Of a DNA stretch of 15,929 bases, positions 14,465 to 15,929 are shown piece after piece. Made by a program: the position numbers and the translations under genes. The notes below the pieces were generated by a model, which ran no database searches, was not told where the DNA came from, and was given only the letters and a program-made list of their open reading frames with translations. Within the stretch, counting starts at the first letter, position 1. Each line of letters opens with the position of its first letter. The DNA comes from an uncultured Muribaculaceae bacterium (GTDB lineage: Bacteria > Bacteroidota > Bacteroidia > Bacteroidales > Muribaculaceae). The stretch is from NCBI GenBank assembly GCA_904502025.1, contig CAJGDJ010000040.1:1-15929 (forward strand), in the 5' to 3' direction.

Positions 14465-15465
14465 GGTTGTTTACGTTTGATTATAATGCGTGCATATATT
14501 CGTTTATTGTTAATGAATGGATAACCAAAATTATCTTCATCAATTGTTGTGGTTGTCATTTTTCCAATTATTTCAAATTGTGTTGGACAATGCTTGCCTA
14601 AAAATGTTACAGGAACACCCATTTCCCCAAAATAGTCAAATGGAATTTCGGCTACTGTGCCAATGTTAATGGCGTCGTAATTGTCGTATTTTGGGTATTC
14701 GTTTGGATTGTATTGTTTGTATAAAATGAGTTCCTCGTGTCGTTTGTCTATGTCAAGATTTGTAAACCAACAAATGTTACCCATGCTTCTCCATTTTTTG
14801 CCATTTTCATCAACCCAATATCGAGTGGTTTTTGGGGGATAATGATCGGGAATTCTGAAACTCATATCTCCGAATTTATATCCAATCCACATTCTATTTT
14901 GTTTGAGAAGAGAGAATATGTCCGAATAAGAAATAGCATTTTGGTTCCCTATTATTAAAAATTTTTTATCGTATTCAATTAATTGTGCAACATATTCACG
15001 AAATAGAGAAAAAGGAGGGTTGGTTACAACAATGTCGGCTTGTTTTAGCAATTCAATACATTCAGCACTGCGAAAATCTCCATCTCCTTCTAACTCTCTG
15101 ATGCCTATTTCTTCGGGGTCAGGAATGCGATTGCCATTTTTATCACCATTATAAGTAAGAGATATTGCCTTATCAGAACTATACGATGAGAATAAATCTG
15201 CATCTTGGTTTTTATAGCAAGTTGTGATTAAGCGTTTTAATTCTAATCTTTCAAAGTTGTAAGCAAAGTAATGGAAAAAATTACTTTTTCGAGGATCGTC
15301 GCAATTGCACAATACTACTTTATCCTTGAAGTGTGCAGTATAATGACGAAGTTCATTTTCAATATCACTTAATTGGGTGTAAAATTCATCTTGTTGTGCT
15401 CTGTTGGCGGCGTTTAAGGCTCTATTTCCTGGCATAATGATTGATAATTTTGCATTGACCATCAA
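14461..15465 (-). CDS. EcoRI-methylase-family adenine-specific DNA methyltransferase
   Basis: This 334-residue protein resembles the EcoRI adenine methyltransferase family, whose members transfer methyl from S-adenosylmethionine to adenine N6. The family's N-terminal hallmark is clear: DEFYTQLSDIENELRHY (26-42), then VVLCNCDDPRKSNFFHYF (50-67). The catalytic NPPF motif is at 149-152 in TNPPFSLFREY. Relatives usually begin about 15-17 residues before DEFYTQ, so M11 (codon at 15433-15435) is an alternative start to M1 or M2 and gives 324 residues. No EcoRI-type restriction endonuclease is adjacent; a DUF262-HNH gene overlaps its stop instead. Both genes look more AT-rich than the neighbouring operons, which fits horizontal acquisition. 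Recognition sequence is unknown. Confidence 0.92.
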   Translation of the reverse strand: MMVNAKLSIIMPGNRALNAANRAQQDEFYTQLSDIENELRHYTAHFKDKVVLCNCDDPRKSNFFHYFAYNFERLELKRLITTCYKNQDADLFSSYSSDKAISLTYNGDKNGNRIPDPEEIGIRELEGDGDFRSAECIELLKQADIVVTNPPFSLFREYVAQLIEYDKKFLIIGNQNAISYSDIFSLLKQNRMWIGYKFGDMSFRIPDHYPPKTTRYWVDENGKKWRSMGNICWFTNLDIDKRHEELILYKQYNPNEYPKYDNYDAINIGTVAEIPFDYFGEMGVPVTFLGKHCPTQFEIIGKMTTTTIDEDNFGYPFINNKRIYARIIIKRKQP

Positions 15466-15467
15466 TC

Positions 15468-15731
15468 ACAAAAAAATGGGAAAAGAAATGGTGCAGACCA
15501 TTCCTTCGCGTTCACGGGAAGCCTGAGAAGAAACCCGTCCACAGCCCAAATAGTCCGCACCATATAGGTGCGAACATCAACAAAGGCTGTAAACGAAAAG
15601 TTTAGACCTTCCGTGAAGCAAATTTATTCCGATTTTCAAAAAATCAGTTTCTCAGGCTTTTTTTTGAACGCGAAATAATAGTTAATGCTTAGTTAATATG
15701 TCTTTTTTTGTGTATTCTTCGCTAAGAATAC
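15468..15731 (-). ncRNA. Structured non-coding RNA, 6S-like architecture
   Basis: The minus strand folds from about 15731 to 15475. At the 5' end is a perfect 8-bp hairpin (15724-15731 with 15712-15719). A terminal stem P1 pairs 15666-15674 with 15505-15513 (9 bp, perfect), P2 pairs 15649-15657 with 15521-15529 (9 bp, perfect), P3 is an 8-bp hairpin at 15629-15647, P4 pairs 15585-15595 with 15536-15546 (11 bp), and P5 is a 9-bp apical hairpin at 15553-15575. P3, P4 and P5 contain four pairs that are G-U on the minus strand but would be A/C mismatches on the plus strand, which fixes the strand. The long rod with an open middle resembles 6S RNA. It does not carry the hallmarks of tmRNA, RNase P or SRP RNA. 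It might also be one of the computed Bacteroidales RNA motifs, or a leader of the methyltransferase gene. Confidence 0.72.
15470..15502 (-). terminator. Terminator of the structured RNA
   Basis: AATGGT (15487-15492) and ACCATT (15497-15502) form a 6-bp stem with a 4-nt loop. On the minus strand it is followed by TCTTTTCCCA and then seven T residues (complement of 15470-15476). It lies two bases after P1 of the RNA and five bases before the first possible methyltransferase start codon. It would end the RNA or attenuate read-through into the methyltransferase gene. Confidence 0.7.
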
Positions 15732-15735
15732 TTTG

Positions 15736-15766
15736 CAAATTTAGGGAATTAAAACGATAATCGCAA
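15736..15766 (-). promoter_or_regulatory. Proximal promoter of the structured RNA (TTG-N20-TAAATTTG)
   Basis: On the minus strand TTG (15766-15764) is followed after exactly 20 nt by TAAATTTG (15743-15736). The predicted start falls at or just inside the perfect 5' hairpin at 15712-15731. Confidence 0.8.
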
Positions 15767-15811
15767 GGCTGTAGAGATATTATATAAAAATGTAGAGTCA
15801 ACAAGCAAGTG

Positions 15812-15842
15812 CAAAATTATTTTAATAATTTGAAGAATTCAA
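15812..15842 (-). promoter_or_regulatory. Distal promoter-like site upstream of the structured RNA (TTG-N20-TAATTTTG)
   Basis: On the minus strand TTG (15842-15840) is followed after exactly 20 nt by TAATTTTG (15819-15812). It lies about 76 bp upstream of the proximal promoter. Transcription from here would add a leader of about 75 nt to the RNA or produce a separate short transcript. Confidence 0.6.
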
Positions 15843-15864
15843 TTTTTGGAGAAGAAAAATTTAG

Positions 15865-15929
15865 TTATTCTCGAGGTCTTCGATTGATTTTAGCTTGAAC
15901 AGCATCAAACTGACTCTGCTCAATTAGTC
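15865..15929 (-). CDS. Possible C-terminal end of an unidentified protein (partial)
   Basis: One minus-strand frame is open from the window edge for 20 codons plus the TAA stop at 15865-15867, and ends ...KINRRPRE. The residues are polar and look helical. A promoter-like site begins 22 bp after the stop, consistent with a gene boundary. The fragment is too short to identify, and a chance open frame of this size is common. Confidence 0.35.
   Translation of the reverse strand, partial: LIEQSQFDAVQAKINRRPRE

Noticed and set aside
15619..15626. TAAATTTG as a promoter for the methyltransferase gene
   Set aside because: No TTG or TTTG lies 19-21 nt upstream, unlike the two promoters just beyond, and the site sits within the folded RNA.
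15521..15665. Plus-strand terminator: GCCTGAGAA stem with TTCTCAGGC followed by eight T residues
   Set aside because: The loop would be 119 nt long, and the other helices in this region need G-U pairs that exist only on the minus strand. The T run is better read as the A8 internal loop of the minus-strand RNA.
1..15929. CRISPR array, insertion sequence transposase or prophage genes
   Set aside because: I found no regularly spaced direct repeats with unique spacers and no transposase, integrase or phage structural gene in any frame.

Overview
The window looks like a chromosomal segment from a Bacteroidales (Bacteroidota) bacterium. This rests on moderately AT-rich DNA, genes that lack Shine-Dalgarno sequences, repeated promoter cores of the Bacteroidota form TAnnTTTG (two of the ncRNA promoters and the tRNA promoter also have TTG or TTTG exactly 20 nt upstream), and protein families typical of that phylum. 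I cannot name a genus from the sequence alone. Nearly everything is on the minus strand; the malic enzyme gene is the only clear plus-strand gene.

Positions 1-525 hold no protein gene. They contain a highly structured mosaic repeat (about 18-378), five spaced TGTTATC repeats and the terminator of tRNA-Leu(UAG) at 526-607. Next comes a four-gene minus-strand cluster, transcribed from about 6,700 down to 664: a TolC-type outer membrane protein, a lipoprotein periplasmic adaptor, an RND inner-membrane pump and a small PII-like protein. Together the first three form a complete tripartite efflux pump, and the PII-like protein is a plausible regulator of it. Upstream is ilvA (threonine ammonia-lyase with an ACT domain), divergent from maeB (malic enzyme fused to a phosphotransacetylase-like domain).

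Between maeB and the next operon (10614-10910) are two good terminators and a shortened, inverted copy of the repeat from the window's left end. The operon 10911-13177 encodes a two-subunit flavin/iron-sulfur oxidoreductase. It is best read as NfnAB, the NADH-dependent ferredoxin:NADP+ oxidoreductase, rather than as a real glutamate synthase. Malic enzyme and Nfn both bear on NADPH supply.

Positions 13346-15465 form an AT-richer two-gene cassette with a 4-nt ATGA overlap: an EcoRI-methylase-family adenine DNA methyltransferase followed by a DUF262-HNH nuclease. This looks like an uncommon restriction or defence pair. Directly upstream, 15468-15731 folds on the minus strand into an elaborate RNA with its own promoters and terminator. 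It resembles 6S RNA in overall shape and has a possible pseudoknot. The last 65 bases may be the tail of another minus-strand gene.
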